A stretch of 19,189 bases of DNA from CAZSMC01 sp964607755. GTDB lineage: Bacteria > Zhuqueibacterota > Zhuqueibacteria > Residuimicrobiales > Krinioviventaceae. The notes below the pieces were generated by a model, which saw only the letters and a program-made list of their open reading frames with translations, ran no database searches and was not told the origin of the DNA. Position 1 is the first letter of the stretch; the number at the start of each line of letters is the position of its first letter. The stretch lies in NCBI GenBank assembly GCA_964607755.1, contig CAZSMC010000077.1, forward strand, positions 1-19,189, read 5' to 3'. Shown piece by piece: positions 5,889-13,139 of this stretch. The position numbers and the translations under genes are program-made.

Positions 5889-7859
5889 TTACTCCGTTAT
5901 CGGTAAATAAATCGTAAACGTTGTGCCCTTGCCTTTTGTACTCTGGACATCGATATCACCGCCGTGCTGCGATATGATTTGTTGCACCACACTGAGTCCG
6001 ATGCCAGTGCCTTGTTCTTTTGTAGAATAATACAGATTGAAAATCTTTTTCAACTGCTCAGAAGGAATGCCGGCTCCGCTATCTGAAATATCAATTCGCA
6101 GGCGTGCGTTTTGTTTTGTGCACGTCACGTCAATACGGTCGCCCGGAGCACACGCCTGGATGCTGTTGCGAATGACATTGACGATGGCTTGTGTCATCTT
6201 GTCCACATCAACATGGATCGTCAGTTCAGGTTCACACTCGACATTGAATGAAATATCGCGATTTGATGCTTCGCCCTTGAGCAATGTTTCAATATTTTGA
6301 AAAACATCAGAAACGTGCACTGGATGCAAGTTCAGTTCAACCGGTCTGGCAAACTCGAGAAATTGATCAATAATCGTGTTGATTCGCGATGTTTCACTGA
6401 CCATCGTGTCCGCCATTCTTTTATACTCGTCATTATCGGAAACAGGCTGAAATTCATGCTTGAACCGTTGCGCCAGCATGCTGATAGCGTTCAAAGGATT
6501 GCGGATTTCATGAGCCACCCCGGACGCAAGATGCCCCATGGCCATGATGCGGTCTTTGCGCTTTAGATTTTCTTGCAGGCGTTTTTGTTCGGTCACATCC
6601 CGGACCACAGCAAACACCGCCTCGATCTGGTTGTTTTTGTCGTGCTGAATCGTCCGAAACGTCATTGACAAAACAAGCGATTCCTGGCCAATGAGCACCC
6701 GCTTTTCATATTCCGTGACCTGCCGGGTACGCAACGCATGTTCGAACATGTCACATAAAACAGGCACCTGTTGGTCACAGCTTTTTCCAAGACTTGCTTT
6801 GGCATCGATTCCAAAAAGCTGCTCTGCGGCACTGTTGACCAGGGTAATTCTGCCATTGCTATCAACTGCAATAACCGCGTCTGACATATTCGATAAAATA
6901 CTGCCGGTATAGGATTCAATGCGTTCAAAAGCCCGCTGCAAGGATCGGTAACTCTGACGGCCTACCACCCAATTCACCGTGGCAACGCCAACGATCAGCA
7001 CAAGCACTGAAGCTAAAATAGCCCGAAAAAGGGCGTTTCGTTTTGCTTCCTCAAGATGCCGGGTGAATAATCCAATGCGCAAAATTTCCCGGTTATCAGG
7101 ATTGAACGGATGCACCAGCTCGAAAATGCGGCCATCCTTGTGGCGGGTAAAACGGCTGTCCGCTTTATTGTCAACAAGCACATTGCGCAGGAACGGTTCG
7201 GTCTGGATGGTTGTTAATGAATCCACCCCGGCTGCTACCTGAATCATCGACGTATCCTGGATAGCAATAAAGGCTACACTTTCATTTTTGCTGATATCCT
7301 GGACAAGCCTGCCCACACCAATAAAGCGGCGAAATTCGAGCATCTGCTCAGCCGTGGTGTTTAAAATAATAGCGCCACCTTTACGCCGTTTTTTAGCTAC
7401 GGCAAAGCGTTGTGCTGTGCTGTACCGTCCACTGTGAAACCCCAAGACCAGCTCATCGCTTCCACTCTGTTCGAACTGCTTAAAAAGACCCTCATGTACA
7501 AACTGCGTTCCGCCCCGGCCCGGACTGGAAAATGAGCTCATCACACGCTGTCCGGATTCATCAAAAACATTAATCCGGAAAATATTATTGTCTTTAGCAA
7601 TTTGAGAACACTTTTCCCGCGTCAGCAAACCGTGGAAATCCAGCTCTTCGATCAGGGCGGCATTATTCAGCAGCCGTTCGGCGATCAGGTCTTGTACAAG
7701 ATTAAAAGACGCAATCGCATTTTCGCTGCCCTCTTCAATTGTTGTAATAATGGTCTGCGATTGTTCTTCCAACAGGTGAGTCAGCTCCCGGCGCATGCCA
7801 AATATTTCCAATAGATTCAATGATAACGCACCGGATTCTGACGGCGATGGCATTCCCAA
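5889..7859 (-). CDS. Sensor histidine kinase with PAS domain, N-terminally truncated
   Basis: An NtrB/AtoS-like kinase that pairs with the adjoining regulator. Residues 22-277 read as a periplasmic-type sensor with alpha-helical start. A single membrane helix lies at about 278-298 (LFRAILASVLVLIVGVATVN). A PAS domain covers 315-425, and HisKA has phospho-acceptor H450 in VAHEIRNPL. HATPase has N565, DSGAGIP at 593-599 and GTGIGL at 617-622. Catalytic parts are complete. What is missing is the first membrane helix that such kinases carry before the sensor. The frame opens with a TTG at 7859, and its first 15 or so residues are antisense to another gene. The natural sequence seems to begin around LLEIFGMRREL (7811). 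Only one helix remains, so the sensor could not be exported as in the normal topology. Confidence 0.85.
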   Translation of the reverse strand: MGMPSPSESGALSLNLLEIFGMRRELTHLLEEQSQTIITTIEEGSENAIASFNLVQDLIAERLLNNAALIEELDFHGLLTREKCSQIAKDNNIFRINVFDESGQRVMSSFSSPGRGGTQFVHEGLFKQFEQSGSDELVLGFHSGRYSTAQRFAVAKKRRKGGAIILNTTAEQMLEFRRFIGVGRLVQDISKNESVAFIAIQDTSMIQVAAGVDSLTTIQTEPFLRNVLVDNKADSRFTRHKDGRIFELVHPFNPDNREILRIGLFTRHLEEAKRNALFRAILASVLVLIVGVATVNWVVGRQSYRSLQRAFERIESYTGSILSNMSDAVIAVDSNGRITLVNSAAEQLFGIDAKASLGKSCDQQVPVLCDMFEHALRTRQVTEYEKRVLIGQESLVLSMTFRTIQHDKNNQIEAVFAVVRDVTEQKRLQENLKRKDRIMAMGHLASGVAHEIRNPLNAISMLAQRFKHEFQPVSDNDEYKRMADTMVSETSRINTIIDQFLEFARPVELNLHPVHVSDVFQNIETLLKGEASNRDISFNVECEPELTIHVDVDKMTQAIVNVIRNSIQACAPGDRIDVTCTKQNARLRIDISDSGAGIPSEQLKKIFNLYYSTKEQGTGIGLSVVQQIISQHGGDIDVQSTKGKGTTFTIYLPITE

Positions 7860-8019
7860 TGGTCAGGATGAAGACTGGGAACGCCCGGAAGATTGCCTCG
7901 GACGCGGCGCTAAAATGGGCGGCCGGTTTGGCAAAGGCAACCCGGATGCAGGTAAAGGCTCCGGCGAAGATGATGGAAGCGGTAATGGAAATGGCAAGGG
8001 CCGTGGCGGCAAAAATTAA
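7811..8019 (+). pseudogene. C-terminal remnant of a secreted acidic repeat protein (DSDGDG, Gly-rich tail)
   Basis: The frame reads FNDNAPDSDGDGIPNGQDEDW followed by a Gly/Lys/Asp-rich tail that ends at TAA 8017-8019. The DxDGDGxxNxxD pattern is the calcium-binding loop of thrombospondin type 3-like or dockerin-like repeats, usually found near the end of exported proteins. There is no signal peptide. The only upstream start (ATG 7795) lies inside sequence that belongs to the oppositely oriented kinase gene. The 5' part of the gene is therefore missing. Base composition is GC-richer than the flanks because of Gly codons. The family is recognised only by this motif. Confidence 0.55.
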
Positions 8020-8032
8020 TAAATTTCGTGAC

Positions 8033-8069
8033 AAAGGTAATGGAGAATCTTCTCCATTACCTTTTCTTT
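8033..8069 (+). terminator. Strong hairpin between the remnant and the outer-membrane protein gene
   Basis: A perfect inverted repeat has GGTAATGGAGAA at 8036-8047 and TTCTCCATTACC at 8050-8061, extendable by AAA/TTT, with a two-base gap at the centre. It is followed by TTTTCTTT. This is a good intrinsic terminator on the + strand, or an attenuator ahead of the next gene, whose AGGAG lies only about eight bases after it. Confidence 0.6.
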
Positions 8070-8078
8070 AGGAGAAAT

Positions 8079-8442
8079 ATGATGTTTAGAACCATTAACT
8101 TGTTGACGTGGATTTTTATCACTTTAACCCTGTTGGTGTCTCCGGTATGGGCTCAATTTGGCGCATCCGTCGATGCCTCTGGCGGTTATGACTCGAATAT
8201 TTTTCAAAATTACAAGAATCTGTCCGATTACTACCGCTCGATCGAGGGTTATCTAAATTATGACTGGTACTTGTCCTCTCAGGGGGTCCGCGCCTTTTAC
8301 CAGGGCAGCGGACGATTCTTTCAAAAATATACAGCCTTTACATATTGAACTGGGCTATACATTATGGCAAAACAATTCCAATGATCCGTACTATGATTAT
8401 GGGAACAATTATTGGCATTTCGGGATTTCACAGGAATTTTAA
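8079..8442 (+). pseudogene. Outer-membrane beta-barrel protein with internal out-of-frame deletion
   Basis: The start is ATG 8079, preceded by AGGAG at 8070-8074. Residues 1-23 are a signal peptide (hydrophobic core, cleavage after PVWA). The following segment (QFGASVDASGGYDSNIFQNY) with alternating aromatics looks like the first strands of an outer-membrane barrel. This frame ends at 8348 (89 residues). From about 8345 the next frame over reads ELGYTLWQNNSNDPYYDYG and ends ISQEF at TAA 8440-8442. The terminal Phe is the classic signal for barrel assembly. The two parts look like the beginning and end of one barrel protein with its middle removed and the frame broken. Confidence 0.6.
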
Positions 8443-8474
8443 AAAAAAGGCCGATCCTTTTTTGGGACCGGCCT
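8441..8474 (-). terminator. Intrinsic terminator of the encapsulin operon
   Basis: A 10-bp stem, AGGCCGGTCC with GGATCGGCCT read on the minus strand (one G-T pair), is followed by an eight-base T run. It lies 34 bases after the encapsulin stop codon. On the + strand the hairpin has no T run, so it acts for the minus-strand operon. Confidence 0.9.
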
Positions 8475-8508
8475 CATAGATAATCTCAATTGATAATATT
8501 AATTATTG

Positions 8509-9303
8509 TTATTCCATAACCACAACAGCCGCTGGTTCCAATACCTGAAAAGTGAATGTCTCGCTAAAAAAGAGTTCAACATCATTACCAACAGTCGCAT
8601 TATATCCAAAGGTAAAATCACTGCCAAGCGTTAACTTGAAATCACCGCCCCGTTCCGACACCACAAAGAGCCCTTGTACATGCGGACTGGGCAATATTTT
8701 TCCACCCAGCACTTCTGCAAGATGACGTTCCAGTGGATAACCACGTGAGTAACTTATAATATCATGCCATTTTTTTGCATTTACGACAAGCGCGTACGGC
8801 CCCTCGATAGTGTCTTCTTGCAAAAGCCGCACCGCTTCAGAAACGCTTCGCAAAGCTTCATCACCATCTTTAGGAATGGCCATTTTTTCCTGAGCGCTGG
8901 CATCTTTCAGGCCGGTGATCCCTGCTTTTTCAAAGCCATAGTACACGGCCTTTTCTTCAAAAACAGCCACCTTCCTGGCTGCTTCTTCGAGCGGGCTAAA
9001 ATCCACATCTCTAGCCCCACGCTCTATGTTATCAAGTTCCCATATATTCATTTTGAACTGAATGCGAGATTCCATCAGCGGTAAAACTTTATGGATGCCG
9101 TACTGAACGTCACCTTTTTTCTGTCCGCCAGGGACATCCAGCCGGCCCAGAGTTACCGCGCCGAAATCCCAGCCTTTTGGTCCATCAACATCAATGAACC
9201 GCCGGGCTGTCAGCTCGTTGCTGATAATATTTTTCGCCAACTCGTCCATCTCTTCCCACGCGGCATCCGGAACCGGTGCCAGAGATCGTTTTGCTATATT
9301 CAT
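8509..9303 (-). CDS. Encapsulin nanocompartment shell protein (family 1)
   Basis: A 264-residue protein of the encapsulin/linocin M18 family with an HK97-type fold, the size of Thermotoga-like shells that usually form 60-subunit (T=1) particles. The start (KRSLAPVPDAAWEEMDELA) matches the N-terminal helix that helps bind cargo peptides. The middle includes the typical RDVDFSPLEEAARKVAVFEEKAVYYG stretch around residues 94-123, and the C-terminal strand FTFQVLEPAAVVV is standard. AAAGGAG lies six bases before the ATG. The gene follows the ferritin-like cargo gene by 15 bases, so shell and cargo are made together. The particle should store iron oxidised by its cargo. I see no unusual insertions. 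Confidence 0.95.
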   Translation of the reverse strand: MNIAKRSLAPVPDAAWEEMDELAKNIISNELTARRFIDVDGPKGWDFGAVTLGRLDVPGGQKKGDVQYGIHKVLPLMESRIQFKMNIWELDNIERGARDVDFSPLEEAARKVAVFEEKAVYYGFEKAGITGLKDASAQEKMAIPKDGDEALRSVSEAVRLLQEDTIEGPYALVVNAKKWHDIISYSRGYPLERHLAEVLGGKILPSPHVQGLFVVSERGGDFKLTLGSDFTFGYNATVGNDVELFFSETFTFQVLEPAAVVVME

Positions 9304-9318
9304 AAAAAGCTCCTTTCT

Positions 9319-9657
9319 TTATACTTTTCCTATACCCAAATCTCCCTGTTCTTTGCCACTCTCGCCTTCTTCTTCCTCAAGCTCTGTGATATCCTCTTCG
9401 GTAAACAGATATGTACTCATCTTTTCATCCCATGCCCCCATGTTTCGGCGCAGCCATTCAAGTGCCATGCAGGCATGCTCGATCTCTTCGTCCCGGTTAT
9501 GAGCTAAAATTCTCTTCAATGCCTCGTCTTTTGTTGCAGCTACTCTTTGATTGTACCAGTCAACAGCTTCAATCTCTTCTTTGAGACTGTTTAAAGCTCT
9601 GGTCATGTTTCTTGTTTTCGCGTCGAGTTCCTCGACAGGTTCGTGATAGTTCGACAT
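9319..9657 (-). CDS. Encapsulated ferritin-like protein (EncFtn) with cargo-loading tail
   Basis: A 112-residue encapsulated ferritin, which dimerises to build a ferroxidase centre and converts Fe(II) to Fe(III) inside the shell. The metal ligands known from the Rhodospirillum rubrum protein are present at E28, E58 and H61, within EEIEAVDWY and NRDEEIEHA; the W34-Y35 pair is also conserved. The body ends near STYLFTEED. A Glu-rich linker (about 88-100) and the final peptide GDLGIGKV follow, matching the LGIG-type targeting peptide that docks into encapsulins. AAAGGAG lies about nine bases before the ATG. It is the first gene of the operon with encapsulin. No iron-regulator box is recognisable upstream. 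Confidence 0.95.
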   Translation of the reverse strand: MSNYHEPVEELDAKTRNMTRALNSLKEEIEAVDWYNQRVAATKDEALKRILAHNRDEEIEHACMALEWLRRNMGAWDEKMSTYLFTEEDITELEEEEGESGKEQGDLGIGKV

Positions 9658-9767
9658 ATTCTTTTCTCCTTTCGTGAATTTAGGGAATGATATAATTGGA
9701 TACTATTTATTCTCGATCAGGTAATGTTATTTTTCCCGCTTTGATTCCATTCTGAATTTTTTCAACC

Positions 9768-10133
9768 TCATAAACGAATTCCCTCTTGCATGACATTTTT
9801 ATAAAATAACGTCCTTGCCTGCTTATTTTTTTTCCACGTGCTAATTCCTTGAACAAGAGTTGAAAAGCATAAATTATATTTCAATGAATAATCCGAAGCC
9901 AGGCTACTCGCCTCCCACTGGTGTTCAGTTGTGTATTTATCTACAATAATTAAAAAATCAATGTCAGATGAGACGGTATAAGAATTTGTTGCATAAGAAC
10001 CAATAAGAAATAACTCTATCACAGGATCATTTAGTTTTAACCTAATTTCCGATGAAAATTGGTGAGCAATTTGAGCAATGTAAGGATCCAGCCTTTGAAT
10101 GAGTCGTTTGTCAACTTTTTGTGTTTGGTCCAT
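9768..10133 (-). CDS. Small nucleotidyltransferase-fold protein (MNT-like)
   Basis: A 121-residue minimal nucleotidyltransferase domain of the DNA polymerase beta type. The signature GSYATNSYTVSSDID has the GS pair at 45-46 and the metal-binding Asp pair at 57 and 59. In related proteins a third Asp lies on a later strand (YDVxIS-like); here the equivalent place reads YNLCFS with Asn 87. Such proteins often act as antitoxins for HEPN toxins by nucleotidylating them, but no HEPN gene adjoins. No good ribosome site precedes the ATG. After the TGA at 9768-9770 the neighbouring frame stays open for about 20 codons to 9707 (YEVEKIQNGIKAG), so the end may be shortened by a frameshift. The function is unknown. 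Confidence 0.7.
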   Translation of the reverse strand: MDQTQKVDKRLIQRLDPYIAQIAHQFSSEIRLKLNDPVIELFLIGSYATNSYTVSSDIDFLIIVDKYTTEHQWEASSLASDYSLKYNLCFSTLVQGISTWKKNKQARTLFYKNVMQEGIRL

Positions 10134-10414
10134 ATTATTTAATCAGAAATCAATTATTTTTAAATAAAAAGAAAAGCGCTAACCACCTGAACACTAAAAG
10201 TAATCATTTTATCCTAAATTCACAATGAAGTAACAAAAAACGAGACATGAAATCTTCCTGAAATTCAAAATATATTTGACCGGTTTGAAATGAATTGATT
10301 TTTAAATAATTAAAATAATGCCCCCGAAAGCAAATATTCTCATAAATTAGGATGAAAATCACTATTTTTCAATACAGGAATCAGCTTGGTTGCATACACC
10401 CAACTGCTAGAAAC
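10134..10414. other. AT-rich intergenic region, nothing recognised
   Basis: These 281 bases lie between the end of the export operon and the nucleotidyltransferase gene. There is no open frame of note, no strong hairpin with a T run, and no tandem repeat. It must contain the start of the nucleotidyltransferase transcript and the end of the exporter transcript, but neither signal stands out. Confidence 0.4.
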
Positions 10415-11464
10415 TTAGCGTACAATTTTCACTCTGGTCCGATCCGACAGCGTCTCGTAACCTTTGACAACTAGCCGTTCGCCTTCGCTGATGCCGTTTA
10501 CGACTTGAACGTGGGTGGGATTTTCCAGACCTGTTTCAATCCGGCGTTCGTCAGCAGCGCCGCGCTCGACAACAAATACCCGCTTGCTGCCACGAGACTG
10601 GATAATAATATCTTTGGGAATGACAATGACGCTGTCGCGTCTTGCAACGATGATCTCGTTTTTAACAAACATGCCCGGACGAAAGGTGAGCTCCGGATTC
10701 TCCACAACAATGCTGGACATAAAGGTGCGAGTGTCAGGATCAATCGCCGGGGAAAGCTGCGTTATTGTTCCCCACAGCGTATCCTCCGGCATGGTATAAT
10801 TTAATACCCGGGCTCGCTGTCCTGCAGAAACACGCCCCATATACTTTCCAGGGACATTCACATCCATGTACAATTTTTCATAATTCATCACCTTGGCCAT
10901 GACAGCCCCGGATTGCATCCGCGTTCCTTCTGTGTAATACGGCAAATCAACAATCAAGCCATCAAAAGGAGAACGCACTTTGGTTTTTTCCAACTGTAAC
11001 TTTGCGTTTTCATAATTGTATCGCGCATTAATAAATGCCTGTTCGGCATTTTTCAGTTCACGTAACGTGACTCCCCCCTTTTCATATAAAGATTGCTGTT
11101 TTTCATATTCACGTTCTGAGATATCCAGTTCGAGTTCTTTTGACTCGATCATGATCTCGTTTTCCAATTCTGGATTTTCCAGATAAACGATAATATCGTC
11201 TTTATTCACCGCATCACCGACAGAAAACGGGGTGCCATCGTCGGCTGTACCGCGGCGGTAATAGCCATTGGTTTCAGCAGTCAGCTCGACTTTTTTAATA
11301 GCCTCGACTGTGCCTGTTGTTTCTATAAATTGCTCAATAGACTGAGGCTGAATTTCTTCAACGGATACGGGAACCGTAACGGACGACTCGAGATCGATCT
11401 CACGGTCTGCGCACATCAGCCCTAACATTACTATAATTATCGATAAAACGACCAGTTTTTTCAC
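10415..11464 (-). CDS. HlyD/MacA-like periplasmic adaptor (membrane fusion protein)
   Basis: An adaptor that links an inner-membrane transporter to a TolC-type channel. I start it at GTG 11464, giving 349 residues, because GAGGAG lies six bases upstream and the protein then begins with a signal sequence (VKKLVVLSIIIVML) ending at Cys 18. The sequence before the Cys (GLM) is a poor lipobox, so lipidation is likely but not sure. An ATG 24 codons upstream is in frame but would bury the signal. The lipoyl half-motifs flank a helical hairpin (about 104-162, heptad-rich SKELELDISEREYEKQ). Beta-barrel and membrane-proximal parts follow (PGMFVKNEI, near residue 268). It is the last gene of the ABC export operon, 151 bases after the channel gene. 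Confidence 0.9.
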   Translation of the reverse strand: MKKLVVLSIIIVMLGLMCADREIDLESSVTVPVSVEEIQPQSIEQFIETTGTVEAIKKVELTAETNGYYRRGTADDGTPFSVGDAVNKDDIIVYLENPELENEIMIESKELELDISEREYEKQQSLYEKGGVTLRELKNAEQAFINARYNYENAKLQLEKTKVRSPFDGLIVDLPYYTEGTRMQSGAVMAKVMNYEKLYMDVNVPGKYMGRVSAGQRARVLNYTMPEDTLWGTITQLSPAIDPDTRTFMSSIVVENPELTFRPGMFVKNEIIVARRDSVIVIPKDIIIQSRGSKRVFVVERGAADERRIETGLENPTHVQVVNGISEGERLVVKGYETLSDRTRVKIVR

Positions 11465-11615
11465 GTCAATCTCCTCGTCATAAAATATACTGTTTCTTTT
11501 TCTCGCTTTTATATAAACGCCCCTGAACCTTTTCAACCATCACAAGACCGCTGTCAATAACGTCATTTAATATCGGAAGAAAAGCTTTTCTTTTCAAATC
11601 ACGAAAAATCTCCGG

Positions 11616-13112
11616 TTACCACAATTCATTCAATTTAACGTCTGTTATCTCTTCCGGTGATACAGGTTCATCTCTCACAAAATCGTACAAAGAGCTAATT
11701 TTCAAATCCAGCAGCGCCAGCTTGTAATCGATGATCGCCTGCACCAAAGCAATCTTTTTTTCTGACAATTGATTTTGATACAGATTCAAATCCATACTGG
11801 TCAGGTCGCCGTTTCTATAGCGTTCAAGATTAATTTCATAGGTCAATTCGGCATTGCGGACATTCTGCCGGGCTATGGTGATCTGATTGGTCAAATTATC
11901 CAGGCTGCGGATGAGCTGACGAATTTCGATTTTGATGTCTTTGCTTTGCTCCCGCAACGAAAGCCTGCGGCTCTCCAGCACAGCCTTCGACGCTTCGATG
12001 CGTGACGCCCGTTCTCCCCAATCGTAAAGCGGAATTTCAAAAGAAATAGATGCTTTTTGATTTTTCGTCGGCGTTTCATAGACATTGGCTAACTCTTTGT
12101 GATCACCTATAATCCCATAGGTAAGGCTTAGATCCCCTCTAAATTCATTTGTAGCTTTTGTTTGGATCAAAGCGTGGTACGCTGTCTCGATGTCAATGTT
12201 GGCCTGGCGCAATTCCATACGCTTTTCCAGCGCGTGCTGCATGGCCTTTTCCGGATTGACCTCGACTTTCGTGTGGCTTACATCTCCGGCAATGTCCAGA
12301 GAATCTTCAATTGAAAGGCCGATGAGTTTTTTAAACTGATCCAGCGAATTGGCAAGCGTGACTTTCATGTTCTGCAGATTCGATTCACTGGTTGCCAGAT
12401 TCAACTCGGCCTGGTACAACTCTTCCTTTGCGGACAAGCCGGCATCCACTTTATTCTTAATAATTTGGTAACTTTCCTTTTGATTGGCATATTCTTCCCG
12501 CGCAATCTGCACATTTAGCTTGTTCGAATACACATTGTAAAACTGATTGGTGACATTGTATTCGACAGCCAGGCGCCGGACGACATAATTTAACGCCGAG
12601 TTTTCCAGATCGAGCTCCAGTTCCTTGGTCTCCAGCATGGTGCGGTTGTAGGTGAAAAGCGGCTGTTCGTAATTTAGATATAAATTATTACTGAAACTGG
12701 TAACCTGCTCGTTGCTGTACTCACTCCACGAATCCTGCCATTCAAGGTTATTGAAAATGTTGAATGTCCCATCGGTCCACTTGATCGGCTGAGACACCCG
12801 AAAACTGGCAAAAGAACTTTTCGATTCATTCGTATTCCAGGTATTGAAAAACTGGTCGAATCTCCTGTCACTTGTATAAGAAAATGGAGTTATGGAAAGT
12901 GAGAATCTTGATTTTAGTGCTGCCCGCTGCGCATTCAGTGATTCCTGGCTGCGTTTCAAACTCAACCGGGCTTCCTGAATTTGCGGACTATTGTCCATGG
13001 CAATATCCAAAGACTCTTGCAAGGACAACACTTTCTGACTAAAAGTCGTGCCCCACAGAGCAGTGAGAGCAATGATTGTGATTACGAAAAATACAAATCG
13101 CATTCTATTCAT
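11616..13112 (-). CDS. TolC-family outer-membrane efflux channel
   Basis: A 498-residue protein with the typical size and pattern of the outer-membrane efflux family. It has a signal peptide at about 1-25, then two similar halves of long heptad-patterned helices (SLQESLDIAMDNSPQIQEARLSL and, in the second half, QANIDIETAYHALIQTKA) separated by short barrel segments. Recurring family traits include YEQPLF, FEIPLYDWGERASRIEASKA around residue 350, and NLERYRNGDLTSMDLNLYQNQL near the end. Three of these channels form the outer-membrane duct. The gene begins 27 bases after the ABC-2 permease stop, so it belongs to the same operon. The start is uncertain: the ribosome site is weak, and an ATG three codons later is equally possible. 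Confidence 0.92.
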   Translation of the reverse strand: MNRMRFVFFVITIIALTALWGTTFSQKVLSLQESLDIAMDNSPQIQEARLSLKRSQESLNAQRAALKSRFSLSITPFSYTSDRRFDQFFNTWNTNESKSSFASFRVSQPIKWTDGTFNIFNNLEWQDSWSEYSNEQVTSFSNNLYLNYEQPLFTYNRTMLETKELELDLENSALNYVVRRLAVEYNVTNQFYNVYSNKLNVQIAREEYANQKESYQIIKNKVDAGLSAKEELYQAELNLATSESNLQNMKVTLANSLDQFKKLIGLSIEDSLDIAGDVSHTKVEVNPEKAMQHALEKRMELRQANIDIETAYHALIQTKATNEFRGDLSLTYGIIGDHKELANVYETPTKNQKASISFEIPLYDWGERASRIEASKAVLESRRLSLREQSKDIKIEIRQLIRSLDNLTNQITIARQNVRNAELTYEINLERYRNGDLTSMDLNLYQNQLSEKKIALVQAIIDYKLALLDLKISSLYDFVRDEPVSPEEITDVKLNELW

Positions 13113-13139
13113 CCACGTTTGTTTTCATTCACCTTGTAA

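Noticed and set aside
7735..8034. 99-codon minus-strand frame with hydrophobic residues across the deletion point; considered as the missing kinase N-terminus
   Set aside because: It is antisense to the Gly/Asp-rich tail and in a different frame from the kinase; its hydrophobicity comes from the complement of Gly and Asp codons.
8448..8474. Terminator acting for the + strand outer-membrane protein remnant
   Set aside because: The hairpin lacks a T run on the + strand; the eight-T tail is on the minus strand, so it belongs to encapsulin.
11465..11536. Upstream extension of the HlyD-like adaptor to an ATG at 11536
   Set aside because: It would place 24 charged residues before a clear signal sequence; GAGGAG fits the GTG at 11464.
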